Positions 32,396 to 40,264 of a stretch of DNA of 46,771 nt are shown in pieces (the stretch's first letter is position 1; the number at the start of each line of letters is the position of its first letter). The translations under genes and the position numbers were made by a program. The stretch is from the NCBI GenBank assembly GCA_013298625.1, contig JAAFIF010000081.1, positions 1-46,771 on the forward strand. The letters run 5' to 3'. This stretch comes from Myxococcales bacterium. GTDB taxonomy: Bacteria; Myxococcota_A; Polyangia; Polyangiales; Ga0077539. A model generated the notes under the pieces. It saw only the letters and a program-made list of their open reading frames with translations. It was not told where the DNA came from and did no database searches.

Positions 32396-34231
32396 TCATC
32401 GGCACACAGGGTTCGTCGATCCGCCGCAGCTGAGCCCCGCGTTGCACCGCGCGCTGTAGCAGCACGGCTGCCCCGATCCGCCGCAGGCGCCGGTCGAGCA
32501 GTAGTAGCCGTACGGCGTGGCGTTGCAGCGCAGACCCGTGCAGCAGTTTCCTGTGCACGTTTGGTTGGCGGTCCTGCACGTCACGCACGCGCCGCTCGAG
32601 CAGATCTGCGAAGCGCTGCAGCGGCAGTCGCTCGCGCAGCTCGAGCACGTCTCGCTCCCGTTGCACGTCCCGTCGCCGCACGCGGGCACCACGTTGCACA
32701 CGGGGTTGCTCGACGGTCCGCAGGTGTACCCCGCGTTGCATCGCGAGCCGTAGCAGCACGGCTGCGAACGGCCGCCGCACGCGTTGGTCGAGCAGTAGTA
32801 CCCGTACGGAGTGGCCCCGCACGTGAGCCCCGCGCAGCACGTCCCGCTGCACGCCTGGTTCATCGCTCGGCACGCGACGCACGTCCCTCCCGTGCACGTC
32901 GAGCCCGCCGCGCACCCGCAATCGGTCGCGCAGGTCGAGCACGTCTCGGTCCCGTTGCACGTCCCGTCGCCGCACGACGGCGGTCGGTTGCAGACCGGGT
33001 TCGACGACGCTCCGCAGGTGAGCCCGGCGTCGCAGCGCGAGCCGTAGCAGCACGCCCGGCCTGCGGCGCCGCACGGGTTGGTCGAGCAGTAGTACCCGTA
33101 CGGCGTCGCCCCGCACGTGAGCCCCGCGCAGCACTCGCCAGCGCACGACTGGTTCGCTGTTCGACAGCCGGTGACCGCGCCGCACCGCCCCGTCGTGCAC
33201 ATCTGCCCCGCCGCGCACGCGCTGCCGCACGATCCGCAGTTCGCCGTGTCATTTTGCAGGTCGACGCAGCGGTCTCCGCAGAGCCGAAGCGCCGTATTGA
33301 CACACTGACAAGCGCCGGTCCGACACGTCGCAGACGCCGGGCACACCCTGCCGCACGCGCCGCAGTTGTTGCGGTCCGCCGACGCATCGACGCACGCGCC
33401 CGCGCACCGAAGCTGCCCTGCGGGGCAAGGGCACGCGCCGCAGTCGCCGGGGCAGCTCGTGCAGGACTCTGCGCCGTCGCAGGCGCCGTTGCCGCAGGTC
33501 GCTGCGCACGCTCCGCAGTCGCCCGCGCACGAGCGGCAGTCTTCGCCGCCGTTGCACGATCCGTCGCCGCAGCGCGCGGGGCACGCTCCGCAGTCGCTCG
33601 CGCACGAGCGACAGTCTTCGCCGCTGTTGCACGATCCGTCGCCGCACGAGGGAGCGGCGCTGTCGGGCGCTGCGTCGAGGCCGGCGTCGGGCCGAAACGG
33701 CTCGGTCTGCGTCGGGATGGCTCGGCAGCGTCCTCCCTCGGCGCACACCTGACCTTGCTCTTCGCAGAGCGCTTGCTGCGTGCACTGCGCGGGCGGCACC
33801 GAGCGGCATCCGAACGCGGCGGTCGCGCACTGAAGCGACAGAAACACTCGCACCGTCTGCGGGTCGCGCGGGACGAAGTGCGGGCGCGCGGCGGTGCGAA
33901 TCAGCACCTCGGGCTCACCGGCGACGAGCGGCGCCACCAGCGCTTCGACGCGCAGATCAACGGCCTCGTCGGGCGCCCCGCCCGCCCGCGGAACGAGCGC
34001 AAACGACGCCGGCAGCTGCTCGCGACTGCGCAACGAAAACGCCCACTCGTGCCGCGCGCCCGTCGCCGATCCAGGCGCTGCCGCGGTGACTCGCACGAGC
34101 ATCGCGCGCTCGACGGGCACGTCGGTGTCGAGCAACACGAGGATGCTCGTCGCCGGCGAGACGCACGCGGCGCTGTGAAGGGCGAGCGCTGCGAGCGCTG
34201 CGAGGGCGGGCCACTGCGAACGGAGCGTCAT
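32396..34231 (-). CDS. Cys-rich repeat lipoprotein
   Basis: The product is 611 aa from the ATG at 34231, which has a GAGGGA Shine-Dalgarno 9 nt upstream and a leader of about 55 nt. The signal peptide ends ALALHSAAC, so C22 or so may be lipidated. Residues about 25-160 form a beta-type domain with two disulfide pairs (LDTDVPVERAMLVRV). Then come short Cys modules of the myxobacterial CGDGxCNxGEDCxSCxxDCGxC type, and Cys modules such as CAGACVDASADRNNCGACGRVC. The last part is three long Cys-rich units of about 93 residues with the phrase TPYGYYCST in each. The many disulfides imply an exported, stable surface protein. Its ligand is unknown. The repeats could vary by recombination. Confidence 0.85.
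   Translation of the reverse strand: MTLRSQWPALAALAALALHSAACVSPATSILVLLDTDVPVERAMLVRVTAAAPGSATGARHEWAFSLRSREQLPASFALVPRAGGAPDEAVDLRVEALVAPLVAGEPEVLIRTAARPHFVPRDPQTVRVFLSLQCATAAFGCRSVPPAQCTQQALCEEQGQVCAEGGRCRAIPTQTEPFRPDAGLDAAPDSAAPSCGDGSCNSGEDCRSCASDCGACPARCGDGSCNGGEDCRSCAGDCGACAATCGNGACDGAESCTSCPGDCGACPCPAGQLRCAGACVDASADRNNCGACGRVCPASATCRTGACQCVNTALRLCGDRCVDLQNDTANCGSCGSACAAGQMCTTGRCGAVTGCRTANQSCAGECCAGLTCGATPYGYYCSTNPCGAAGRACCYGSRCDAGLTCGASSNPVCNRPPSCGDGTCNGTETCSTCATDCGCAAGSTCTGGTCVACRAMNQACSGTCCAGLTCGATPYGYYCSTNACGGRSQPCCYGSRCNAGYTCGPSSNPVCNVVPACGDGTCNGSETCSSCASDCRCSASQICSSGACVTCRTANQTCTGNCCTGLRCNATPYGYYCSTGACGGSGQPCCYSARCNAGLSCGGSTNPVCR
32399..33175 (-). repeat. three Cys-rich coding repeats, about 280 bp each
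   Basis: Three units repeat the pattern GxCCxGLxCxATPYGYYCST, then CCYxxRCNAG and SxNPVC, the first two also led by CGDGTCNGxETC. Nucleotide similarity between units is high enough to cause assembly or slippage trouble. Confidence 0.8.
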
Positions 34232-34292
34232 GCAAGAGTCCCTCGCGAGCCCCAGCGGCTCGATCGGCGGTTGCGGTGCTGCGACGCGCGAG

Positions 34293-34298
34293 AGTGTA
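34293..34298 (-). promoter_or_regulatory. -10-like TACACT for the Cys-rich gene
   Basis: On the minus strand TACACT lies 61 nt before the ATG at 34231, giving a leader of about 55 nt that contains GAGGGA. Confidence 0.3.
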
Positions 34299-34412
34299 CA
34301 ACCGCGGCGGCTCGACAACGCGGGGCGCTCGCTCGCGAAACGCCGCGGAGAGTGTGGGCGGTGTGTGCTTTCGAGCCCTTTCTCGGCGAGACGCTCGCCC
34401 GCGCGTTGGTGA

Positions 34413-34418
34413 TACCGT
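34413..34418 (+). promoter_or_regulatory. -10-like TACCGT for the five-gene operon
   Basis: TACCGT ends 9 nt before the ATG at 34428, the first gene of a run with overlapping junctions. Confidence 0.5.
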
Positions 34419-34427
34419 GCGCCAACG

Positions 34428-35495
34428 ATGGCCCGAACACGCACTGCCGCGCGGCTCTCGCTCGCGGCGATGACAGCCCTCTACAGCGCGAGCGCGCTCG
34501 CGCAGAGCGCGCCGGGCGACGCGGGAGTCGCCACCGAGGCGCCCTCTCCGGCGGCGGTCGAGAGCGAGGCGCTCGTCGCGCAAGGGATTCAGTACCGACG
34601 CGCGTCGCAGGACGAGCAGGCGTTGACCGCGTTTCGCCGGGCGTACGAGCTCACGCCGTCGCCGCGAATCCGCGCGCAGATCGCGCTCGCCGAGCAAGCG
34701 CTCGGACGCTGGGTCGAGGCCGAGATCACCCTTCGCGCCGCGCTCGAGCAGCGCTCGGACGAGTGGATCGCGCGCAACCTCCCGGCGCTCGAAGCGGCGC
34801 TCGAAGGCATCACCGAGCACCTCGGCTCTCTCGAGGTCAGCAGCTCGCATCCGGGCGCCACGCTGTGGGTCAACGGACGGCAAGTGGGCACGCTTCCGCT
34901 CGCCGCGCCGGTGCGGATCGAAACGGGCTCGACGCAGGTCGAAGTGCGCCTCGCGGGCTTCAACACCGGTCGACGGACGATCGAAGTGGCGCCGCGACGG
35001 TCCTACCGCGAGTCGTTTTCGCTCGTCCCGATCTCGGACGAGCCCGTGGTGCAGCGCACGGCGGGCCCCGTGCGAGTGGTCAACGTCACCGAGGAGTACG
35101 TCGCGCCGCGGGCGAGCGTCCCGTTGATGGTCGTGGGCGGCGCGCTGCTGCTCGGCGGCGTCGGGGCGCATGTGTTCTGGCAAAATCGTGTGTCGGTATT
35201 CAACAGCGGAGCGCCGGGCGGCGGGGTGACCGCGGGCGCTTGCTACGATCCTACCCAGCAATTTCCCACGCGATTCGACCGTTGCGGCGCGGTCTTGGGC
35301 GAGTCGTGGGCGGGCTTCGGCCTCACGGTAGCGGGCTACGTGCTCGGCGGCGCCGCGCTGGCCACGGGCGTCGCGCTGCGGTTCGTCGGCGGCGAGCGGC
35401 GGGTGCGCGAGGTCGCTCCCGCCCGCGCGTCGGTGACGCTCGCTTGCACCCCCACAGTGTTGACCGCGGGCCTCGCCTGCGCAGGAGCGTTTTGA
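34428..35495 (+). CDS. TPR-PEGA membrane protein, first of a coupled operon
   Basis: The product is 355 aa. It has a signal peptide (cleavage near ALAQ, residue 26), a TPR-like helical part at about 44-125 (DEQALTAFRRAYELTPSPR, GRWVEAEITLRAALE), a PEGA-like unit at about 132-190 (HPGATLWVNGRQVGTLPLA, VEVRLAGFN), and two hydrophobic helices at about 230-248 and 285-308 around a Cys-containing loop. The gene shares this plan with those at 8674 and 17519. Its stop TGA overlaps the next ATG as TGATG. Together with the two Cys-domain lipoproteins that follow it may form an envelope assembly, but the role is unknown. Confidence 0.82.
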   Translation: MARTRTAARLSLAAMTALYSASALAQSAPGDAGVATEAPSPAAVESEALVAQGIQYRRASQDEQALTAFRRAYELTPSPRIRAQIALAEQALGRWVEAEITLRAALEQRSDEWIARNLPALEAALEGITEHLGSLEVSSSHPGATLWVNGRQVGTLPLAAPVRIETGSTQVEVRLAGFNTGRRTIEVAPRRSYRESFSLVPISDEPVVQRTAGPVRVVNVTEEYVAPRASVPLMVVGGALLLGGVGAHVFWQNRVSVFNSGAPGGGVTAGACYDPTQQFPTRFDRCGAVLGESWAGFGLTVAGYVLGGAALATGVALRFVGGERRVREVAPARASVTLACTPTVLTAGLACAGAF

Positions 35496-36580
35496 TGCGC
35501 GCACACACCATCGTCGCCCGCGCGCTGGCCTTCGTCGCGCTGTGCGGGTCGCTCTCGGGTTGCTCTGCGCCGCTGCGCGACGTCGACGACGCCGGCCCCT
35601 GCCCCATGACCGCCGCGTCCACCGTGCGTTGTGCGGGCGCGTGCGTCGACACCGCTTCGGATCCGCGCAACTGTGGCGGGTGCGCGAGGGCGTGCCGCGC
35701 GGGCTTCGCGTGCGTCGGCGGGACGTGCTCGACGAGCTGCGCCTCGGGCTTCATCTCGTGCGGCGGCGAGTGCGTGGACCCGCGCACGGACGCTCGCTTC
35801 TGCGGCGCCTCCCTCGACTGTGCCGGCGCAAACGCAGGTCGAACGTGCTCGCGCGTCGAGCAGTGCGTCAGCGGGCTGTGCACGTACTTCGAGTCGCCGC
35901 GCAGCGAAGTGACGCCGTTTCCCGACGCCAATGAGTTCGCGGCGATCAACGTGCCGCGCGCCGTCGCGCTGACGATCAACTCGGTGCTCTCGGGTCGCGT
36001 TCACTACACGCTCGACGGAACCGACCCTCGCCCCGGCACGGCCTCGACGCAGACCGCGACGATGCCCGCCACCGTCACCGTCGGCGGATCCGAAGGGCTC
36101 ACGGTCACGCTGCGCTGGTACGCCGAGTACGGCGGCTTCTACGACCGCGAGCCCACGATCCGGCAGCGGTTGATCCGCGTGACGCCCGACGCGGCCATCC
36201 CCCCAGAGGCGCTGCACGAACACCTCTCGTTCAACGGGACGCCCGGCACCATCCTCGTCGAGCCCGGCGCGCCCGTGATGGTTCGCATGAAAGCGCAGCG
36301 CTGGCGGCAGATGCCGACCTGGTGGTGCCCCGGCTGTGTGATCACCCAGTGGTACGCGGCCGACACGACCGAGACGACGTCGCGCAACTTTCTGCCGTTG
36401 TGTCGCGAGCTCGCGGCGCCGCCGTTTCCTGGCGACGCAGAGCAAGACGTGACGTTCTCGTTCGCTGCGCCGATGGCACGTGGACGCTACGCGGTGCGCT
36501 TCGGCAGCACGCCAGACTTCGCGCGCTCGTGCCCGAGGCTCAACGGCGGCTCGCCGATCGGGTTCTTCTACGTTCGATGA
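35495..36580 (+). CDS. Cys-rich lipoprotein with a chitobiase-like beta domain
   Basis: The product is 361 aa. The signal peptide ends CGSLSGC (C23). Residues about 30-135 hold Cys modules such as VRCAGACVDTASDPRNCGG and CGGECVDPRTDARFCG, of the kind seen in many myxobacterial surface proteins. The region with VHYTLDGTDPRPG (about 160-200) matches the chitobiase/beta-hexosaminidase C-terminal-type beta-sandwich, often a small appended domain. The C-terminal domain (about 230-361) is a further beta unit ending SPIGFFYVR, with a Cys pair near WWCPGC. The next gene is a paralogue, starting at ATG overlapping the stop (ATGA at 36577-36580). Confidence 0.82.
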   Translation: MRAHTIVARALAFVALCGSLSGCSAPLRDVDDAGPCPMTAASTVRCAGACVDTASDPRNCGGCARACRAGFACVGGTCSTSCASGFISCGGECVDPRTDARFCGASLDCAGANAGRTCSRVEQCVSGLCTYFESPRSEVTPFPDANEFAAINVPRAVALTINSVLSGRVHYTLDGTDPRPGTASTQTATMPATVTVGGSEGLTVTLRWYAEYGGFYDREPTIRQRLIRVTPDAAIPPEALHEHLSFNGTPGTILVEPGAPVMVRMKAQRWRQMPTWWCPGCVITQWYAADTTETTSRNFLPLCRELAAPPFPGDAEQDVTFSFAAPMARGRYAVRFGSTPDFARSCPRLNGGSPIGFFYVR

Positions 36581-37644
36581 GGCGCACGATGATCGAAGCA
36601 TCCAGCGTTCGTTTTGTGCTCGCCGCGCTCGCGGTGAGCGGTGCGTCCTGCGCGTTTCCCACGGATTGGCGCGCCGAGCCGGCCTACGTCCCGACCGACG
36701 GAGGCTCGTGCGGCAACGACAGCGGCGCAGCCATGACCTCGTGCGAGGGCCGCTGCGTGGACACCTCCAGCAACGCCAGCCACTGCGGCGCTTGCGCAAA
36801 CGCGTGCGCGGACACGCAGCGCTGCGTCGCCGGCCGCTGCTCGGCCACGTGCAGCGAGGCCAGCCAGTGCTCGACGGGCGAGCTGTGCGTGCAGGGCGTT
36901 TGCGTGTATGCGCCGCCGCCCGCGACGGTGCTCTCGACCGCGCTCGACGAGGGGACCATCAACGTCCGTCACGCGCCCGAACAGCTGCGGCTCAGCGCGA
37001 GCAGCGCGGTGACCTTCTACTACCGGCTCGATGGCGAGCGCCCCGAGCTCGGCGCGATGGGGACGCTCATGGCCACCGGGCAGAGCTTCGTCCTGCCGAC
37101 GCTCACGGGCCTCGACAGCCCCGCGATGGGCGCGTGCCGCACGGTGCGTTGGTTCGCTGACTACGGACCGCCCCTCGGCCGCGAAGGAATCGTGCACGGC
37201 GCCTCGTTCTGCAACACGCCTGCGAATTCAGACCCCGAGAAGAACTACGAGACCGTCGACCGCCTGAGCTTCTCGGTCATGGGCCAGCAGCGCGGCGCGA
37301 TCGCCGTCGTCGCTCCAGGAGCGGGCGTCGCGCTCTCGTTTCGCCTCCGCACGCTCAACTCCGGCGCGGCGATGATGCCCGCGCGCGTCTCGCGCATCGC
37401 GCGCGTCTACCTCGAGCCCGCGCAAGGCGGCGCTCGACCGCTGTTCTGCCATCGATACGGAGACAACGCGACGCCCTCGACCGGGCCGACGTCGGTCGAC
37501 TTCAACGAGACGATCACCGCGCCGATGACCGCGGGCCGCTATCCCTTGCGCCTCTCGCTGGCGAGCGATCCCTCCTCGGACCTCTGCAGCACGCTCAACG
37601 GCCTCGGCGTGATCCGAACGCTCGGCACCCTCATCGTGCAGTGA
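36577..37644 (+). CDS. paralogous Cys-rich lipoprotein
   Basis: The product is 355 aa; a second ATG at 36589 is possible. The signal peptide ends AVSGASC (C25). It repeats the plan of the upstream protein: Cys modules at about 45-115 (CEGRCVDTSSNASHCGAC, CSATCSEASQC), the strand set FYYRLDGERPELGAMG in the position of the other protein's YTLDGTDPRPG, a middle beta part, and a C-terminal domain ending in CSTLNGLGVI. The two genes are probably an old tandem duplication that has diverged strongly. The end overlaps the desaturase gene by four bases (GTGA). Confidence 0.8.
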   Translation: MRRTMIEASSVRFVLAALAVSGASCAFPTDWRAEPAYVPTDGGSCGNDSGAAMTSCEGRCVDTSSNASHCGACANACADTQRCVAGRCSATCSEASQCSTGELCVQGVCVYAPPPATVLSTALDEGTINVRHAPEQLRLSASSAVTFYYRLDGERPELGAMGTLMATGQSFVLPTLTGLDSPAMGACRTVRWFADYGPPLGREGIVHGASFCNTPANSDPEKNYETVDRLSFSVMGQQRGAIAVVAPGAGVALSFRLRTLNSGAAMMPARVSRIARVYLEPAQGGARPLFCHRYGDNATPSTGPTSVDFNETITAPMTAGRYPLRLSLASDPSSDLCSTLNGLGVIRTLGTLIVQ

Positions 37645-38447
37645 ACGCCATGCCCGAGTCGCTTCGCGCTCTCTCGTGGCCGGCGCTCGCGTCGCTCGTC
37701 GGCGGCTCGCTCGTCGCGCTCACCGTGGTGATGTCGCTCGTCGGCTTCGCGATGGAGCGATGGCTCTCGAAGCGACGCATCTTCGCGGTCCCGCTCTTCG
37801 ACGGGCAGTATCGCTTCGAGCTCGTCGGCAACGCGGTCTTCATCGCGGTCGTCACCAGCGCGATCACCGCTGCGCTGCGCGGAGGGTGGATCCGCTTCGG
37901 CGCCGAGAGCGCGACGAGAGCGGCGCTGACCTTCGCCGCGATGGTCCTGGGATTTCAGGGATATTACTGGTTTCTGCACCGCGCGATGCACACGCCCGCG
38001 CTGTTGCCGATCCACCGTTGGCACCACCGCTCGCAGGTCACGACGCCGCTCACGGGCCAGAGCGTGAGCGCGCTCGAAGCCGTTGGATGGGCGCTGGCGT
38101 GGGTGGGGCTGCCGTGGCTCTTCGGGTTGCTCGCGCCGGTGAGCTTCTGGGGTTGGGCCGCGTACATCGCGTTCAACGTCACGGGCAACGTCGTCGGACA
38201 CTCGAACGTCGAGCCCACCGCGCCCATGGCAGCCACGCGCCTCGCCACGTGGTTCGCCAACGCGTTCGTCTACCACTCGCTGCACCACGCGCGCTGGACC
38301 GGGCACTACAGCTTTCAGTCCGCCCTGATGGACCGCATCATGGGCACCGAGTGGAGCGATTGGCCCGCGCTCTACGCGCGCATCGTCGAAGGCCACCCGC
38401 TGCGATCGCTCAACGAGCGCGGCGACGAAGCGGTGGACGCGCCGTGA
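37641..38447 (+). CDS. sterol-desaturase/fatty-acid-hydroxylase family membrane protein
   Basis: The product is 268 aa from the GTG at 37641, which overlaps the upstream stop; an ATG three codons later is an alternative. It has several hydrophobic helices and the three histidine clusters of the di-iron membrane hydroxylase/desaturase family: HRAMH, HRWHH and HSLHH with HSN before it. Such enzymes hydroxylate or desaturate lipids such as sterols or fatty acids in the membrane. Its place in a run with lipoproteins gives no clear substrate. The next gene overlaps its stop (GTGA at 38444-38447). Confidence 0.92.
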   Translation: MNAMPESLRALSWPALASLVGGSLVALTVVMSLVGFAMERWLSKRRIFAVPLFDGQYRFELVGNAVFIAVVTSAITAALRGGWIRFGAESATRAALTFAAMVLGFQGYYWFLHRAMHTPALLPIHRWHHRSQVTTPLTGQSVSALEAVGWALAWVGLPWLFGLLAPVSFWGWAAYIAFNVTGNVVGHSNVEPTAPMAATRLATWFANAFVYHSLHHARWTGHYSFQSALMDRIMGTEWSDWPALYARIVEGHPLRSLNERGDEAVDAP

Positions 38448-39316
38448 CGAAGCCGCAGCAGCAGCTCGACCCCGAGCAAATCCAAGCGATTTTCGGTGAA
38501 TTCTCCGATCCCGCGCCGAACGCCGCTGCGCTCGCCACGCGAGGCGCGCCGTTGGCCCCGCTGCACTTGAGCGGACAGCGCACGCTCGGCGCTGGCACGC
38601 GCGTGATCTGCTACGTCGGCGCGGTGCTCTGCGCGATCATGTTGTTTCCGTTGACGCGCGGAGAGCTCGGCGACGCGCTGGTGCTCGGGGTCGGACTCGC
38701 GATCACCATCGCGATCGTTCGCAGCTACGGCAGGCCGTGGACCATCGACGTCGGGCTCGACGGCGTGCTGCTCGGACCTGGCTACGCAGGGCGGGTCATC
38801 GCGTGGCGCGAACTGCGCAAATTCGAGCTTCTGGCCGCGCCGCCGGCCTTCGCATTCCCGTTCGACTCGATTCGCTTCGCGTGGGGAGACGCAGGCTTCG
38901 CGACGCTGCCCGGCTACTCGCTCACCGCCGAAGAGGGCGCGCGTTTGCGAGAGGCCATCGAGACGCGGGTGCAGCGCGCGCAGCGCTACGTCGAGCCCGA
39001 GGCGCTGCGCTCGATCCAGCGCGCCTCGCGGCCGGTCGCCGCGTGGATCGACGCGCTTCGATCGTCAGAAGCCGCGCCGTTTCGCTCTGCTGCCGTCTCG
39101 CTCTCGACGCTGGTCGAAGCCATCGAGAGCGGGGCGCTCTCGGGACTCGCGATGGTCGAGTGCGCCGTGGCGATCGCCGTGCTCGGCGGCGGCAAAGAGC
39201 GCGAGGCCCTGCACAAGCTGGCAGCGCACCTCGTCGGCCACGAGTGCGCGTCTGCGATCACGGCCGCGGCAAACGGCGCGTTCGATCACCCATCGATCGA
39301 CCGCGCGACGCGCTGA
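38444..39316 (+). CDS. membrane protein of unknown function
   Basis: The product is 290 aa from the GTG at 38444. A polar N-terminus of about 45 residues precedes two adjacent hydrophobic helices (VICYVGAVLCAIMLFP, LGVGLAITIAIV), then a beta-rich stretch with WTIDVGLDGVLLGPGY and WRELRKFELLAAP resembling a PH-like or bPH domain, and a C-terminal helical part rich in Ala. No catalytic motif is seen. Last gene of the coupled run; its stop directly abuts the stop of the convergent gene. Confidence 0.75.
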   Translation: MTKPQQQLDPEQIQAIFGEFSDPAPNAAALATRGAPLAPLHLSGQRTLGAGTRVICYVGAVLCAIMLFPLTRGELGDALVLGVGLAITIAIVRSYGRPWTIDVGLDGVLLGPGYAGRVIAWRELRKFELLAAPPAFAFPFDSIRFAWGDAGFATLPGYSLTAEEGARLREAIETRVQRAQRYVEPEALRSIQRASRPVAAWIDALRSSEAAPFRSAAVSLSTLVEAIESGALSGLAMVECAVAIAVLGGGKEREALHKLAAHLVGHECASAITAAANGAFDHPSIDRATR

Positions 39317-40180
39317 TCACCGACGATCGAACTCCACCGCGCCCTCGAAGCGACGATCCCACACGCGGTGGCGGTCGGCTTCGCTGAAGGGCTCCGCTCC
39401 CGCGGGCGCGAGCGTCGTCTCGTAGGTGCACTCGACGCGATAGCGCCCCGCAGCGCTGAGGTCTGCCCACAGCGCGACGTCCGCGGTGAGCGTCGCGCGG
39501 TCGCCCGGCGCGCTGGTGGCGAAGCCCGTCGGCCCGCCAAAATCCGGGCCCGGACGCTCTTCGAGCGAGACGCCATCGCGCCAGACGCGAAAGTGAAACC
39601 GATTGTCGCGTACACCGCGCTGCCGCCCGCCCGCCTGCCGCTGCACCGCGGGAGCATCCGTGGGGTTGCTGATCTCGAGCGTCACCACCACGGGCTCGCC
39701 CGCGCGCACCACCGCACGCGCAACGCTGAAGCGCCCCGCGAGGCGCTCGCCGACCGCCGCGCGATCGAGCCTCGCGACGTGCAACGAGGACACGACCGCG
39801 TCAGCGGTCGGGCGGTCCACGGTGACGTACGCCGTCGTTCGCGAGCGCGACGAGCTCGTCCCGCTCGCGACGATCGCGCGGCCGTCGATGAACAGCACCA
39901 CCGATGAGTGCTCGCCCTCGAGCGTCGCTTCGTACACGTACCGCTCGTTGCTGTTGCTCGTCGAGTAGAGCCGCTGCGCGATGGGCTGCAGCGAGCGGCG
40001 CAGCTCGACGTGGGTGCGCATCGAGCCGTACGGGGCCTCGAAGGTCCCTGGCCGCGGCGCACTGTGAAAGCGCGCGGAGTACACGCCGTTGCCGTGCGCG
40101 TGGACGGAGGACGCGCCGGCGAGCAGCGCGGACGTCAGGACGAGAGAGAAGGCGCGGCGCAGCATGGCGTGGATGGACAT
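39317..40180 (-). CDS. secreted beta-rich protein
   Basis: The product is 287 aa from the ATG at 40180 (an ATG at 40165 is possible). The signal peptide MLRRAFSLVLTSALLAG ends near SVHAHGNG. The body is beta-rich with no cysteine-based module; it has VFEEP-free strands such as RYVYEATLEGEHSSVVLFIDG, then EPVVVTLEISNPTDAP, and RYRVECTYET near the end, the last resembling an immunoglobulin-like or BsuPI-type fold. A CATACT element lies 35 nt upstream with an AAGGAG Shine-Dalgarno. Function unknown, probably periplasmic. Confidence 0.72.
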   Translation of the reverse strand: MSIHAMLRRAFSLVLTSALLAGASSVHAHGNGVYSARFHSAPRPGTFEAPYGSMRTHVELRRSLQPIAQRLYSTSNSNERYVYEATLEGEHSSVVLFIDGRAIVASGTSSSRSRTTAYVTVDRPTADAVVSSLHVARLDRAAVGERLAGRFSVARAVVRAGEPVVVTLEISNPTDAPAVQRQAGGRQRGVRDNRFHFRVWRDGVSLEERPGPDFGGPTGFATSAPGDRATLTADVALWADLSAAGRYRVECTYETTLAPAGAEPFSEADRHRVWDRRFEGAVEFDRR

Positions 40181-40215
40181 CGCTCGAGCGGCGCTCCTTG
40201 GGCGGCGGGCATCGG

Positions 40216-40221
40216 AGTATG
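40216..40221 (-). promoter_or_regulatory. -10-like CATACT
   Basis: On the minus strand CATACT lies 35 nt before the ATG at 40180, with AAGGAG between. It is a weaker match than most. Confidence 0.3.
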
Positions 40222-40251
40222 CGACGCGGTGCGGCCTTTGCGCGCGAGGGA

Positions 40252-40257
40252 TACGAT
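40252..40257 (+). promoter_or_regulatory. -10-like TACGAT, leaderless start
   Basis: TACGAT ends 7 nt before the ATG at 40265. Confidence 0.5.
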
Positions 40258-40264
40258 CGCATCG

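Noticed and set aside
32561..36580. 1339-codon plus-strand frame opposite the Cys-rich gene
   Set aside because: Only its last part (from 35495) is real; the rest is a repetitive Arg/Ala-rich shadow of the minus-strand gene.
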